Below, in pieces: positions 1-14,032 of a stretch of 64,000 nt of DNA. The notes under the pieces are model-generated. The model saw only the letters and a program-made list of their open reading frames with translations. It was not told the DNA's origin and did not search any database. The stretch's first letter is position 1, and every line of letters begins with the position of its first letter. Position numbers and translations under genes: made by a program. The DNA lies in the NCBI GenBank assembly GCA_041395665.1, contig JAWLAB010000005.1:1-64000 (forward strand), read 5' to 3'. Source of the stretch: Pseudomonadales bacterium. GTDB lineage: Bacteria > Pseudomonadota > Gammaproteobacteria > Pseudomonadales > UBA7239.

Positions 1-2365
<2,365 letters not shown>

Positions 2366-2500
2366 ATATAAGACAAACGACTGGACAAAAATGCATCGAC
2401 TGTCGCATTTCTGTTTATTTCGCCGGATTGCTGTCATTGCGTCTAGGCGACACAACAACATGCGCTTGATTCAGCATACTTATTACTACAGTTTCTATCT

Positions 2501-2512
2501 TTTTAAAGAACA
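2501..2512 (-). promoter_or_regulatory. boxA-like antitermination element in the 16S-23S spacer
   Basis: On the minus strand the spacer between tRNA-Ala and 23S holds TGTTCTTTAAAA. It resembles the boxA element (TGCTCTTTAACAA) that loads the Nus antitermination complex on rRNA operons, and it sits about 135 nt before the 23S 5' end, where a second boxA is usual. The call rests on resemblance and position only. Confidence 0.55.
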
Positions 2513-2589
2513 TCTGGCGTAAAAACCAGAAAACAGTGATGACAACCATCACTCCGTTCTGATTTCTCTCAGACAACACAGCCAACAAA

Positions 2590-2665
2590 TGGTGGAGCTA
2601 AGCGGGATCGAACCGCTGACCTCCTGCGTGCAAAGCAGGCGCTCTCCCAGCTGAGCTATAGCCCC
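2590..2665 (-). tRNA. tRNA-Ala (anticodon TGC)
   Basis: A 76-nt cloverleaf on the minus strand begins GGGGCTATAGCTCAG and ends with an encoded CCA. The anticodon loop reads CTTTGCACG, giving anticodon TGC. It lies in the 16S-23S spacer downstream of tRNA-Ile, the usual gammaproteobacterial arrangement, and is processed from the rRNA transcript. Confidence 0.97.
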
Positions 2666-2683
2666 GTTTCTCCTCACAAAGAG

Positions 2684-2760
<77 letters not shown>

Positions 2761-2875
2761 AAAAAATGCCCGCAACCAAGCGGCATATTCTGCCGACTCT
2801 TCACCCGCAGGCATGTTCGCTGTGTTTCTTGCTATCAGACAATGTGTGTGGGCACTTGATCGTGCAGCTTTCGTT

Positions 2876-4412
<1,537 letters not shown>

Positions 4413-4615
4413 TCTTTTAACTCTGCCCAATGGGCAAGAGCGGATGCTTTAGCAGTAACCCGCCAAACACCCAAAACTCGGCTCAATACACAACTTTCAC
4501 AAAATGAATTGTCAGGTAATGTATTGATTCTACTGCTATCAATACAAGTACCCACACGCATTGTCTGATATCTTGTTAACCAACCCGCCTGAGGCACTGC
4601 TCAGTGCGGACGCGC

Positions 4616-4643
4616 ATTATAGGCAACTAAAAAACCGTTGCAA
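4616..4643 (-). promoter_or_regulatory. rRNA operon promoter
   Basis: On the minus strand TTGCAA (4638-4643) is separated by 16 nt from a perfect TATAAT (4616-4621). A GC-rich discriminator (GCGCGTCCGC) follows, typical of ppGpp-sensitive stable-RNA promoters. Upstream, about 4644-4680, the DNA is very A/T-rich and could act as an UP element; it overlaps the 3' end of pssA. The leader to 16S would be about 200 nt. Confidence 0.75.
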
Positions 4644-4667
4644 CATTTCTTTTTACTTTTTACATGT

Positions 4668-5489
4668 TTATTTACTATCGACTTGCACACTGTGACGAGT
4701 CTTCCAATGTAAAACAGGTCCAGACAATGCATAAATAACAGCCAGGCTCAACACCATTAATTCGATGTGCCATGCCAACACCATGATGATGAGAGGAACG
4801 GCTAACAGATAAGCTAACGGGACGCGACCCTTGAAGTCTAACCCCTTAAAGCTGTAGTAGCGCAAATTGGTGACCATCAACAAACCGGTAACAGCAGTCA
4901 ACACCGTCAACAAAATAGGCGCCAACCCAGGCTCAATTTGCGTGCCACTTCCCAACCAAACAGCTCCTGCAATGACTGCCGCCGCAGCCGGGCTCGCCAA
5001 GCCGGTAAAATAACGCTTATCCGCTGTTTCAACTTGCGTATTAAAACGCGCAAGCCGCAGCGCAGCGCAAGCGCAATACAAGAACGCAGCAGACCAACCA
5101 AACTTCCCAACATTCACCAACGCCCAATTGAACATCACCAAGCCTGGCGCAACACCGAATGACACCATGTCAGACAAACTATCGTACTGAACACCAAACG
5201 CGCTTTGCGTATTGGTTAATCGCGCAACTCGACCGTCCAAACCGTCAAAAATCATCGCCACAAAAATGGCGATCGCTGCGTTTTCAAAACGGTGCTGCAT
5301 GCCCGCAATCACCGCGTAGTAGCCACAAAATAAGGCCATTGTTGTAAACAAATTGGGCAGTAAATAGATGCCTTTATGTCGCACTTTTTTGCCATCGGCT
5401 TCTGCTACTTCCTCGATATGCTCACCAATAGGAAGAACGCTACTGTCTTCCTTTTCATTCTCTGCTGAACTTTGCTGATCAACTGACAT
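4668..5489 (-). CDS. pssA: CDP-diacylglycerol--serine O-phosphatidyltransferase
   Basis: The enzyme makes phosphatidylserine from CDP-diacylglycerol and serine, the first step to phosphatidylethanolamine, at the inner membrane. The protein has 273 residues from the chosen ATG and several hydrophobic segments. The CDP-alcohol phosphotransferase signature DGxxDGxxAR(x8)GxxxDxxxD spans about residues 82-107. A GTG nine bases further upstream is possible, but AGGTGG lies five bases before the ATG at 5489, which decides the start. A terminator separates it from ilvC, so it is probably transcribed on its own. The order ilvIHC, pssA, rRNA resembles Pseudomonas. Confidence 0.93.
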   Translation of the reverse strand: MSVDQQSSAENEKEDSSVLPIGEHIEEVAEADGKKVRHKGIYLLPNLFTTMALFCGYYAVIAGMQHRFENAAIAIFVAMIFDGLDGRVARLTNTQSAFGVQYDSLSDMVSFGVAPGLVMFNWALVNVGKFGWSAAFLYCACAALRLARFNTQVETADKRYFTGLASPAAAAVIAGAVWLGSGTQIEPGLAPILLTVLTAVTGLLMVTNLRYYSFKGLDFKGRVPLAYLLAVPLIIMVLAWHIELMVLSLAVIYALSGPVLHWKTRHSVQVDSK

Positions 5490-5526
5490 AACAGCCACCT
5501 ATTCGATTTTTTTCAAAACTCTATTC

Positions 5527-5556
5527 TACAAAAACAAAACGCGGCCTGAGCCGCGC
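5527..5556 (-). terminator. intrinsic terminator after ilvC
   Basis: On the minus strand CGCGGC-TCAG-GCCGCG (5540-5555) forms a tight GC stem followed by TTTTGTTTTTG. It lies just downstream of the ilvC stop codon and should end the ilvIHC transcript before pssA. Confidence 0.85.
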
Positions 5557-5574
5557 TTTATCTTACTCGACCAA

Positions 5575-6588
<1,014 letters not shown>

Positions 6589-6626
6589 TTACCTCGTGAG
6601 TTTTGGCTGATGCCAGTTAAATAAAA

Positions 6627-7118
6627 TTAAAGACTTAATACTTTTTCACCGCGCGCGATGCCAGACACACCACTGCGCACCACTTCCAAAATTGCCGCGT
6701 CACCCACTGCTTCCAGAAACGCATCCAATTTTGCACTCGAACCCACCAATTGAATGGTGTAAATCGCACTGGTGACATCCACAATTTGTCCGCGAAAAAT
6801 ATCAACGCAGCGTTTGATTTCTGCGCGCTGCGCGCCATTAGCACGCACTTTGATCAACATAATTTCGCGCTCGATGTGAGCGCCTTCCGTCAAATCCACC
6901 AACTTCACTACATCAACCAATTTATTGAGATGCTTAGTGATTTGCTCGATGACATTTTCCTCACCGATAGTAGTCAGCGTCAGGCGAGACAGCGTTGGAT
7001 CTTCCGTCGGCGCAACAGTCAGCGTTTCAATGTTGTAACCGCGCTGCGAGAACAAGCCGACAACGCGCGACAAAGAACCGGGCTCATTTTCTAACAATAC
7101 CGAAATAATGCGTCTCAT
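6627..7118 (-). CDS. ilvH: acetolactate synthase small (regulatory) subunit
   Basis: This is the ACT-domain regulatory subunit that stimulates the catalytic subunit and mediates valine feedback. Its 163 residues equal the E. coli IlvH length, and its start [14 protein letters not shown] closely follows IlvH. An N-terminal ACT domain covers about residues 1-75, followed by the C-terminal small-subunit domain. The ATG overlaps the stop of the large-subunit gene (ATGA), implying translational coupling. Confidence 0.95.
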   Translation of the reverse strand: MRRIISVLLENEPGSLSRVVGLFSQRGYNIETLTVAPTEDPTLSRLTLTTIGEENVIEQITKHLNKLVDVVKLVDLTEGAHIEREIMLIKVRANGAQRAEIKRCVDIFRGQIVDVTSAIYTIQLVGSSAKLDAFLEAVGDAAILEVVRSGVSGIARGEKVLSL

Positions 7119-8871
7119 CAGGTGCGCTCCGTCTTGCTCAACAACATATCGCGCATCGAACCGTTCGGTGCAATTTGCATCGGATAAACATGTTCTGTGC
7201 TATCGACATAGATATCCATAAACACTACGCGATCTTTCATTGCGAAGCACTGCTCCATCGCGGCTTCCAAATCTTCATAGCGCGTTACTTTGATACCAAC
7301 ATGGCCGTACGCATCCATTAACTTCATGAAATCCGGCAATGAATCTTCGTACAAACTTTGCGAGTGGCGACCTTCGTATTGCATATCCTGCCACTGCTTC
7401 ACCATGCCCAACGCTTGGTTGTTCAAGTTGATAATTTTTACCGGCAAGTGATATTGCGTGCAGGTAGACAATTCCTGAATACACATTTGAATACTGCCTT
7501 CGCCTGTCACGCACGCAACCGTGGCATCAGGAAATGCCATTTGCACGCCCATCGCTGCAGGCAAGCCAAAACCCATCGTGCCTAAACCACCGGAGTTGAC
7601 CCAACGACGCGGTTTATCGAACAAATAATATTGCGCTGCAAACATTTGATGCTGACCGACATCTGAAGTGACATAGGCATCACCTTTCGTCACTTTGTGC
7701 AGCATTTTAATAACATCTTGCGGCTTGATTAATGTGCCGCCAGACGGCGCATAACGCGGCTGCGTATACAAACCGTATTCTTCGCGCCATTCTTCAATGC
7801 GTTTCCACCAATCTTTTAGCGCAACAGCATCCGGTTTTTCTTTGCTGTCTTTGATGATATCGAGCATATCGCGCAAAACAGAATCTGCCATGCCAACGAT
7901 AGGAATATCCGCGTGCACTGTTTTAGAAATTGCCGCCGGATCAACATCAATATGAATGATTTTTGCATCAGGACAAAACTTTGACGGCGTGTTAGTCACG
8001 CGATCATCAAAGCGCGCGCCCACCGCCAAAATCACATCGGCGTGATGCATCGCCATGTTGGCTTCGTAGTTGCCGTGCATGCCAAGCATGCCGAGATACT
8101 GCTTGTCGCTGGCCGGATAACCACCCAAACCCATCAGTGTATTCGTAACGGGATAACCGAGTTGCTGCGCCAACTGTGTTAACAACTGCGCGCTATCACC
8201 CTGCACAACACCGCCTCCGGCATAAATAACTGGACGGCGCGCTTCCAACAAAACTTGTACCGCTTTTTGATCTGTCCTGCGTGCCCACGACCTGGCGGTT
8301 GATACGCACGCAGCTTCACTTTTTCTGGAAATTTGTATTCAAATTTCAGATGCGGATGCGTTTTATCTTTTGGAACATCCACAACCACAGGGCCAGGGCG
8401 ACCCGTGCTAGCGATATAAAACGCTTTGCGAATAATCTCAGGAATTTCCGCCGGATCTTTCACCATAAAACTGTGTTTTACGATAGGGCGAGAAACGCCG
8501 ATCATGTCAGTTTCTTGAAACGCATCGCCGCCGATCAAATGACTTTGCACTTGACCGGAAATCACCACCATCGGAATGGAATCCATGTACGCAGTGGCAA
8601 TACCGGTGATGGCATTCGTTGCGCCAGGGCCAGAAGTTACTAACACCACGCCTACTTTGCCGGTAGCACGCGCGTAGCCATCAGCTGCATGCGTAGCCGC
8701 TTGTTCATGGCGCACCAAAACATGTTGCACATCTTTTTGCTTAAAAATGGCATCGTAAATGTGTAGCGCTGCGCCGCCAGGATAACCAAAGACATACTCA
8801 ACACCTTCATCGCGCAAAGCACGAATCAGCATATCGCCACCAGACAGCAGTTCTGTTTTTTGCTCAGTCAT
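7118..8871 (-). CDS. ilvI: acetolactate synthase large (catalytic) subunit, frame interrupted
   Basis: This ThDP enzyme condenses pyruvate, the first committed step of branched-chain amino acid synthesis. The sequence shows the N-terminal ThDP domain with [13 protein letters not shown] and the catalytic Glu in [15 protein letters not shown]. The C-terminal part has the ThDP/Mg motif GEG(x~25)NN. The frame breaks at a five-base A run (T run at 8264-8268 on the plus strand). Upstream the protein reads GQIKK and continues wrongly; one extra A gives [16 protein letters not shown], the expected family sequence. The start at 8871 (MTEQ) is preceded by GGAAA. The gene is otherwise full length (about 584 residues) and coupled to ilvH, so a sequencing deletion is the likeliest cause. 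Confidence 0.93.
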
Positions 8872-8950
8872 ATCATTTCCATCATTGCTTACTACGGCAC
8901 CCACAGCAGAAATTAGGGCGCACAGAGTGATCACAGGCTTCAATCATGAT

Positions 8951-8972
8951 GCAGAGTACCAAGGCACTCTGC
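8951..8972 (-). other. strong hairpin in the ilvI leader
   Basis: GCAGAGT and ACTCTGC form a perfect seven-pair stem with an eight-base loop, 80 bases before the ilvI start codon. No T run follows on the minus strand, so it is not a standard terminator. It may lie in the ilv leader transcript. No leader peptide rich in Ile, Val or Leu codons was recognised. Confidence 0.4.
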
Positions 8973-9210
8973 CCCAAGCCCCGTGGCATTCGCTGGATAA
9001 GCGCTTACGGATACGGGAAGTCGTGAGCTGGATGGGCGCACAAAGGCCGGGAAACAGACGATTGATCTTGCGGGCAGCCATCAGAATGAGGTCTTCGATG
9101 GCCGCTCCCCGGCGCGAGGCTGACGATTTTGCCAGCAAGGACGGCAAAGTCAATCAGAACAAAAAAGATACCTTCATCACAAACCCTCGGCTCTGTTGAT
9201 GAAACACAAC

Positions 9211-9219
9211 TTATCCACA
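9211..9219 (+). promoter_or_regulatory. DnaA box upstream of nrdA
   Basis: TTATCCACA is an exact match to the high-affinity DnaA box consensus, 168 bases before the nrdA start codon. DnaA control of nrdAB is known in E. coli, where it ties nucleotide supply to replication initiation. I see only one perfect box. Confidence 0.6.
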
Positions 9220-9257
9220 GATTTCTCTCTCAGATATCCCTTGCCTTACCCAGCAAA

Positions 9258-9304
9258 GCGCATTATCTTGTAGCTCGCCAGCTCAAAACCCCAATATATA
9301 GGGG
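9258..9304 (+). promoter_or_regulatory. candidate pair of NrdR boxes
   Basis: CCCCAATATATAGGGG at 9289-9304 is a near-perfect palindrome of the size and A/T-rich core expected for an NrdR box. A weaker related 16-mer, GCGCATTATCTTGTAG, lies at 9258-9273 and shares 9 of 16 bases. The centres are 31 bases apart, about three helical turns, as expected for paired NrdR sites. NrdR represses ribonucleotide reductase genes when bound to ATP/dATP. The gene for NrdR is not in this window. Confidence 0.6.
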
Positions 9305-9386
9305 TTACCCCCTGAGTAGGCCCTCATAACGGAAGCAGGTGCCACAAAGGCACCTTACACATAATAAGAGAGATCACGAGGCTGCC

Positions 9387-12272
9387 ATGCACACTGAAAC
9401 CGCCCACATACAAGCCCCTACACAGACCATGCCCACCGCACCTACTCAGCAAGATGACCTCAACAGCATCGCCGCCACAGCTCCTGGCCAGCTCCGCGTC
9501 ATCAAACGCAACGGCACCGTTGTGCCTTACGACAGCAGCAAGATCGCCGTGGCGCTGACCAAAGCCTTTCTGGCCGTTGAAGGCGGCACTGCTGCCGCGT
9601 CATCGCGCATCCACGAAACCGTCTCTAACCTGACGCAGCAAATCGACCAAACCTTCCGCCGTCGCATGCCCTCTGGCGGCACGGTGCACATCGAAGACAT
9701 TCAAGACCAAGCCGAACTGGCTTTGATGCGCAACGGTGAACAAAAAGTCGCGCGCGATTATGTGCTGTATCGCGAAGAACACGCGCGTTTGCGCGCTGCC
9801 AAACAACAAACCGAACGCAAATCGCATCCGTCGATCAATGTGACGCTCGCGGATGGCTCAAAGCAACCACTAGATGTTGGTCGTTTAGAAACCGTGGTGC
9901 GCGAAGCCTGCGTTGAATTGGAAGGCGTAGAAGCTGACGCGATTATCGAAGAAGCGATGCGCAATCTTTATGACGGTGTATCACAAGATGATGTCAACAC
10001 ATCACTGGTGATCACTGCGCGCGCACTCGTCGAAAAAGAACCCAATTATTCTTACGCCACTGCGCGTTTATTGATGGATCAACTGCGCGCCGAAGCACTG
10101 TCTTTTCTCGGTATCGCTAAACAAGCGACGCAAAGCGAAATGGCGGCGTTGTATCCTCGCGCACTCGTTGCTTACATTCACAAAGCGATTGAACTGGAAT
10201 TGTTAGCACCGGAATTAGCACAGTACGACATGGAAAAATTGGGTCGCGCTTTGAATGCTAAACGCGATATGCAATTTAACTATCTCGGTTTGCAAACGCT
10301 GTACGATCGTTATTTTATTCACACAGAAGACGACATTCGTTTTGAATTGCCACAAGTTTTCTTTATGCGTGTTGCGATGGGTTTAGCCGCTGCAGAAGCC
10401 AACAAAGAAGCACGCGCGATTGAGTTTTATGAATTGCTGTCGTCGTTTGATTACATGGCATCAACGCCAACATTATTCAACGCTGGCACGCTGCGCCCAC
10501 AATTATCTTCTTGCTACTTAACAACCGTACCCGATGATTTGCACGGCATTTACGGCGCAATTCGCGACAACGCAATGCTGTCCAAATGGGCTGGCGGTCT
10601 CGGCAATGACTGGACACCAGTGCGCGCACTCGGCTCCTACATCAAAGGCACCAACGGTAAATCGCAAGGTGTGGTGCCTTTCTTGAAAGTCGCCAATGAC
10701 ACCGCTGTGGCCGTCAACCAAGGCGGCAAACGCAAAGGCGCTGTCTGCGCTTATTTAGAAACTTGGCACATTGATGTAGAAGAGTTTATCGAACTGCGTA
10801 AAAACACCGGCGATGATCGCCGCCGCACGCACGACATGAACACCGCTAACTGGGTGCCCGATTTATTTATGAAGCGCGTGTTTACTGATGGCGATTGGAC
10901 ACTGTTCACGCCCAGCGAGACACCGGATTTGCACGATTTGTTCGGCACCGCTTTCGAACAGCGTTATGAACAATACGAACAGCTCGCACGCGAAGGAAAA
11001 ATGCGTTTGTACAAACGCGTTCGCGCACAAGATTTGTGGCGCAAAATGCTCGGCATGTTGTTTGAAACGGGTCACCCTTGGATCACTTTCAAAGATGCGT
11101 GCAACTTGCGCAGCCCGCAACAACATGTCGGTGTGGTACACAGCTCTAACTTGTGCACTGAAATCACTTTGAACACCAAAGCGGATGAAGAAATCGCCGT
11201 ATGCAACTTGGGCTCCATCAACTTGTTGCAACACATCGAAAACGGAAAACTCAACACAGAAAAATTGGCGAAGACGATCAAAACTGCGGTGCGTATGCTC
11301 GACAATGTCATCGACATCAACTACTACTCCGTACCGGCTGCACGCACTTCCAACTTGCGCCACCGCCCTGTGGGCTTAGGCATCATGGGCTTTCAAGATG
11401 CGCTGTACAAAATGCGTATTCCTTACAGCTCGGATGAAGCGGTTGAGTTTGCCGATCGCTCAATGGAAGCGGTCAGCTATTTTGCGATTGAAGCCTCCAG
11501 CAATCTCGCATTAGAGCGCGGTCGCTACTCTACTTTTGAAGGTTCACTGTGGTCGCAAGGTATTCTGCCGATCGATTCCATCGAATCACTGGTGCAGGCG
11601 CGCGGTGCAGAATTTATTGAAGTGGATCGCAGCCAAACTCTGGATTGGAACGGCTTGCGCAATAAAGTGCGTTCGCAAGGCATGCGCAATTCCAATGTGA
11701 TGGCGATTGCACCAACTGCAACTATTTCTAATATCTGTGGTGTATCGCAATCCATAGAGCCGACTTATCAAAACTTGTATGTCAAATCGAATTTGTCGGG
11801 CGAGTTTACGGTCGTTAATCCATTCTTAGTACATGATCTGAAAGCACGCGGTTTGTGGGACAGCGTGATGGTGAATGATCTGAAATACTACGAAGGCAGC
11901 GTACAAAAAATTGATCGCATTCCTACCGATCTCAAAGCGTTGTACTCCACTTCGTTTGAAGTAGAACCGCGCTGGTTAGTGGATGCAGCGAGCCGTCGTC
12001 AAAAATGGATTGATCAAGCGCAATCACTCAATCTGTATATCTCTGGCGCGTCCGGCAAAAAACTGGATGTCACCTATCGCATGGCTTGGTATCGCGGTTT
12101 GAAAACCACTTACTACTTGCGCGCGTTAGCTGCGACCACGACTGAAAAATCCACCATTAACACTGGCGCACTGAACGCGGTGTCAGCCAACAGCGTACCG
12201 GATATGACACAAGCAGCACCGGTGCCAAAAGCGTGTTCTATTGATAATCCCGATTGCGAGGCTTGTCAGTAA
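9387..12272 (+). CDS. nrdA: ribonucleoside-diphosphate reductase, alpha subunit (class Ia)
   Basis: This is the catalytic subunit that reduces ribonucleoside diphosphates to deoxy forms. It has 961 residues, longer than E. coli NrdA (761) because two ATP-cone regulatory domains stand in tandem at the N-terminus (about residues 30-135 and 150-250). This is as in Pseudomonas. The catalytic loop is present as SSNLCTEITLNT, the first active-site Cys lies in SSCYLTT, and the C-terminal redox pair is in DCEACQ at the very end. GAGG five bases before the ATG at 9387 supports this start over the GTG at 9339. It pairs with nrdB downstream. Confidence 0.95.
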   Translation: MHTETAHIQAPTQTMPTAPTQQDDLNSIAATAPGQLRVIKRNGTVVPYDSSKIAVALTKAFLAVEGGTAAASSRIHETVSNLTQQIDQTFRRRMPSGGTVHIEDIQDQAELALMRNGEQKVARDYVLYREEHARLRAAKQQTERKSHPSINVTLADGSKQPLDVGRLETVVREACVELEGVEADAIIEEAMRNLYDGVSQDDVNTSLVITARALVEKEPNYSYATARLLMDQLRAEALSFLGIAKQATQSEMAALYPRALVAYIHKAIELELLAPELAQYDMEKLGRALNAKRDMQFNYLGLQTLYDRYFIHTEDDIRFELPQVFFMRVAMGLAAAEANKEARAIEFYELLSSFDYMASTPTLFNAGTLRPQLSSCYLTTVPDDLHGIYGAIRDNAMLSKWAGGLGNDWTPVRALGSYIKGTNGKSQGVVPFLKVANDTAVAVNQGGKRKGAVCAYLETWHIDVEEFIELRKNTGDDRRRTHDMNTANWVPDLFMKRVFTDGDWTLFTPSETPDLHDLFGTAFEQRYEQYEQLAREGKMRLYKRVRAQDLWRKMLGMLFETGHPWITFKDACNLRSPQQHVGVVHSSNLCTEITLNTKADEEIAVCNLGSINLLQHIENGKLNTEKLAKTIKTAVRMLDNVIDINYYSVPAARTSNLRHRPVGLGIMGFQDALYKMRIPYSSDEAVEFADRSMEAVSYFAIEASSNLALERGRYSTFEGSLWSQGILPIDSIESLVQARGAEFIEVDRSQTLDWNGLRNKVRSQGMRNSNVMAIAPTATISNICGVSQSIEPTYQNLYVKSNLSGEFTVVNPFLVHDLKARGLWDSVMVNDLKYYEGSVQKIDRIPTDLKALYSTSFEVEPRWLVDAASRRQKWIDQAQSLNLYISGASGKKLDVTYRMAWYRGLKTTYYLRALAATTTEKSTINTGALNAVSANSVPDMTQAAPVPKACSIDNPDCEACQ

Positions 12273-12294
12273 CCGTTTCTCTCTGGGGGGAGAA

Positions 12295-12342
12295 ATCGTT
12301 GGCGGTGCGGTGACTTGTGCACGGCCGCCAACGATATTTTTT
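12295..12342 (+). terminator. intrinsic terminator between nrdA and nrdB
   Basis: ATCGTTGGCGG (12295-12305) pairs perfectly with CCGCCAACGAT (12325-12335) and is followed by ATTTTTT. A smaller hairpin, TTTCTC/GGAGAAA, precedes it. This should reduce or stop readthrough from nrdA into nrdB and may set subunit ratio or force nrdB to use its own promoter. Confidence 0.85.
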
Positions 12343-12435
12343 ACAAACTTAATCGAGCGCAAAGTTTTTCATTACAAGAACGCTTAAGTTGATAAACTGA
12401 ATAGTTTTTTACAGAACAACACAGGAATGAAGACG

Positions 12436-13713
12436 ATGCTAAGTTGGGATGATTACAGTGAAGAAATGAATAACACTGCACCTGTTGCTGCTGCAAAAAT
12501 TGCAGAGCCGGTGCCAGCCCCTGTTGTGCAAGCCGCCATTCAAGCTGCTGCCACAGAGCAACCTGCTGCTAAAAATACTGCCCCCGTGCGATTGGAAAAT
12601 GATCCTGCCAATATGACGGCAGCTATCGCACAAGCACAACACGCGGTAGATACGATGGACTCCGCAACCGGTTTAGAAGAATTGGAAATGGGCGCTGCGC
12701 GTATTTCTGTCGATGAAAAGCGCATGATCAACTGTCGCGCCGATCTCAATCAATTAGTGCCGTTCAAATACGATTGGGCATGGCAAAAATATCTCGACGG
12801 CTGCGCCAACCACTGGATGCCACAAGAAATCAACATGGCAAAAGATGTTCAGACTTGGAAAACACCAGACGCACTGTCTGATGACGAGCGCCGTATTGTG
12901 ATGCGCAGCCTCGGTTATTTCTCTACAGCGGATTCTTTGGTTGCCAACAACTTGGTGCTGGGTATTTATCGTCACATCACCAACCCAGAATGCCGCCAGT
13001 ATTTGTTGCGCCAAGCATTTGAAGAAGCGATTCATACGCACGCCTACCAATACTGCATCGAATCACTGGGCATGGATGAAGGCGAAGTGTTCAATATGTA
13101 TCGCGAACTGCCTTCTATCGCCAAAAAAGCGACTTGGAGCCTCTCGCATACACAAGGTTTGGCGGATCGCAATTTCCACACCGGCACACCGGAACTGGAT
13201 CAAAAACTGCTGCGCAATTTGATCGGTTTTTATGTCGTCACGGAAGGCATTTTCTTCTACTGCGGCTTTACACAAATTTTGTCGATGGGTCGCCGCAACA
13301 AAATGACCGGCGTTGCCGAACAGTTCCAATACATTTTGCGCGATGAATCCATGCACTTGAATTTTGGCGTGGATGTTATCAACCAGATCAAATTGGAAAA
13401 CCAGCATTTGTGGACAGCAGAGTTCCAACAAGAAGTTATCCAAATGATTTTGGAAGGCACGCAGCTGGAAGTGGAATACGCGCGCGATTCTATGCCGCGC
13501 GGCGTACTCGGCATGAATGCGGCGATGATGGAAGAATATTTGCACTTCATCGCCAACCGCCGTTTAGCACAGCTGGGCTTGCCAGAAGCATTCCCAGGCG
13601 TGAAAAACCCCTTCCCTTGGATGAGCGAAATCATGGATTTACGCAAAGAGAAAAACTTCTTTGAAACGCGCGTGATTGAATATCAAACGGGTGGTGCGCT
13701 GAGCTGGGAGTAG
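12436..13713 (+). CDS. nrdB: ribonucleoside-diphosphate reductase, beta subunit (class Ia)
   Basis: This di-iron subunit generates the tyrosyl radical needed by NrdA. From the ATG at 12436 it has 425 residues. AGGA lies nine bases upstream of this ATG but directly against the alternative ATG at 12427, which favours 12436 ([10 protein letters not shown]). Iron-ligand motifs are visible as [13 protein letters not shown] and [11 protein letters not shown]. An Ala/Pro-rich segment of about 80 residues precedes the conserved core. It lies 163 bases after nrdA, beyond a terminator, so it may be transcribed partly independently. Confidence 0.95.
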   Translation: MLSWDDYSEEMNNTAPVAAAKIAEPVPAPVVQAAIQAAATEQPAAKNTAPVRLENDPANMTAAIAQAQHAVDTMDSATGLEELEMGAARISVDEKRMINCRADLNQLVPFKYDWAWQKYLDGCANHWMPQEINMAKDVQTWKTPDALSDDERRIVMRSLGYFSTADSLVANNLVLGIYRHITNPECRQYLLRQAFEEAIHTHAYQYCIESLGMDEGEVFNMYRELPSIAKKATWSLSHTQGLADRNFHTGTPELDQKLLRNLIGFYVVTEGIFFYCGFTQILSMGRRNKMTGVAEQFQYILRDESMHLNFGVDVINQIKLENQHLWTAEFQQEVIQMILEGTQLEVEYARDSMPRGVLGMNAAMMEEYLHFIANRRLAQLGLPEAFPGVKNPFPWMSEIMDLRKEKNFFETRVIEYQTGGALSWE

Positions 13714-13721
13714 CTTTACCT

Positions 13722-13979
13722 ATGGCTATCAATATTCCTGCGGATTTGTTGAATAAATTAGCGGCACAACTGAATGAGCAGTTGACGGGCGGCGCATTGC
13801 CGCCCATAGAGGAAATGGAAAAAATTCTGCGCGCACTGCTGCAATCCGCTGTTTCACGATTGGATTTAGTCAATCGCAGCGAGTTCGATGCTCAGTGCAA
13901 AGTGTTGGCGCGTACGCGTGAACGATTGGAGCAAGCAGAGCAACAACTGGCGACGCTTGGACAAACCCCGCGCCATTAA
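13722..13979 (+). CDS. ubiK: UbiK/YqiC accessory factor of ubiquinone synthesis
   Basis: This small 85-residue protein of the membrane-fusogenic (BMFP) family assists the soluble Ubi complex. It has an amphipathic N-terminal part with INIPADLLNKLAAQLNEQL. A C-terminal coiled coil covers about residues 45-80 (SEFDAQCKVLARTRERLEQAEQ). It starts eight bases after nrdB and sits 53 bases before comM; this family is commonly found next to comM/yifB. Confidence 0.8.
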   Translation: MAINIPADLLNKLAAQLNEQLTGGALPPIEEMEKILRALLQSAVSRLDLVNRSEFDAQCKVLARTRERLEQAEQQLATLGQTPRH

Positions 13980-14032
13980 GGACAATGGTGCACAGGACGC
14001 ACTACCCACATCACCAAGGAAGGAGATTAGCG

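Larger units (their letters stand above)
8872..9386. other. 515-base divergent control region between ilvI and nrdA
   Basis: No convincing gene lies here. A 69-codon frame on the minus strand (8944-9153) starts with TTG, resembles nothing I know and has no good ribosome-binding site. The region should hold the promoters of both ilvI and nrdA. It contains a strong hairpin (8951-8972), a consensus DnaA box (9211-9219) and a candidate NrdR box pair (9258-9304), listed separately. Confidence 0.6.

Noticed and set aside
8260..8272. Programmed minus-one frameshift in ilvI
   Set aside because: The site is C AAA AAG, an imperfect slippery heptamer, no downstream stimulatory structure was evident, and no such recoding is known for this enzyme family.
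8944..9153. A 69-codon minus-strand frame in the ilvI-nrdA gap
   Set aside because: It starts with TTG, has no clear ribosome-binding site, shows no recognisable family and has an odd Arg/Ser-rich composition.
10863..11363. A 166-codon frame antisense to nrdA
   Set aside because: It is a shadow of the strongly conserved nrdA frame with no features of its own.
13063..13545. A 160-codon frame antisense to nrdB
   Set aside because: It lies wholly within the conserved di-iron core of nrdB; His/Phe-rich composition typical of an antisense shadow.
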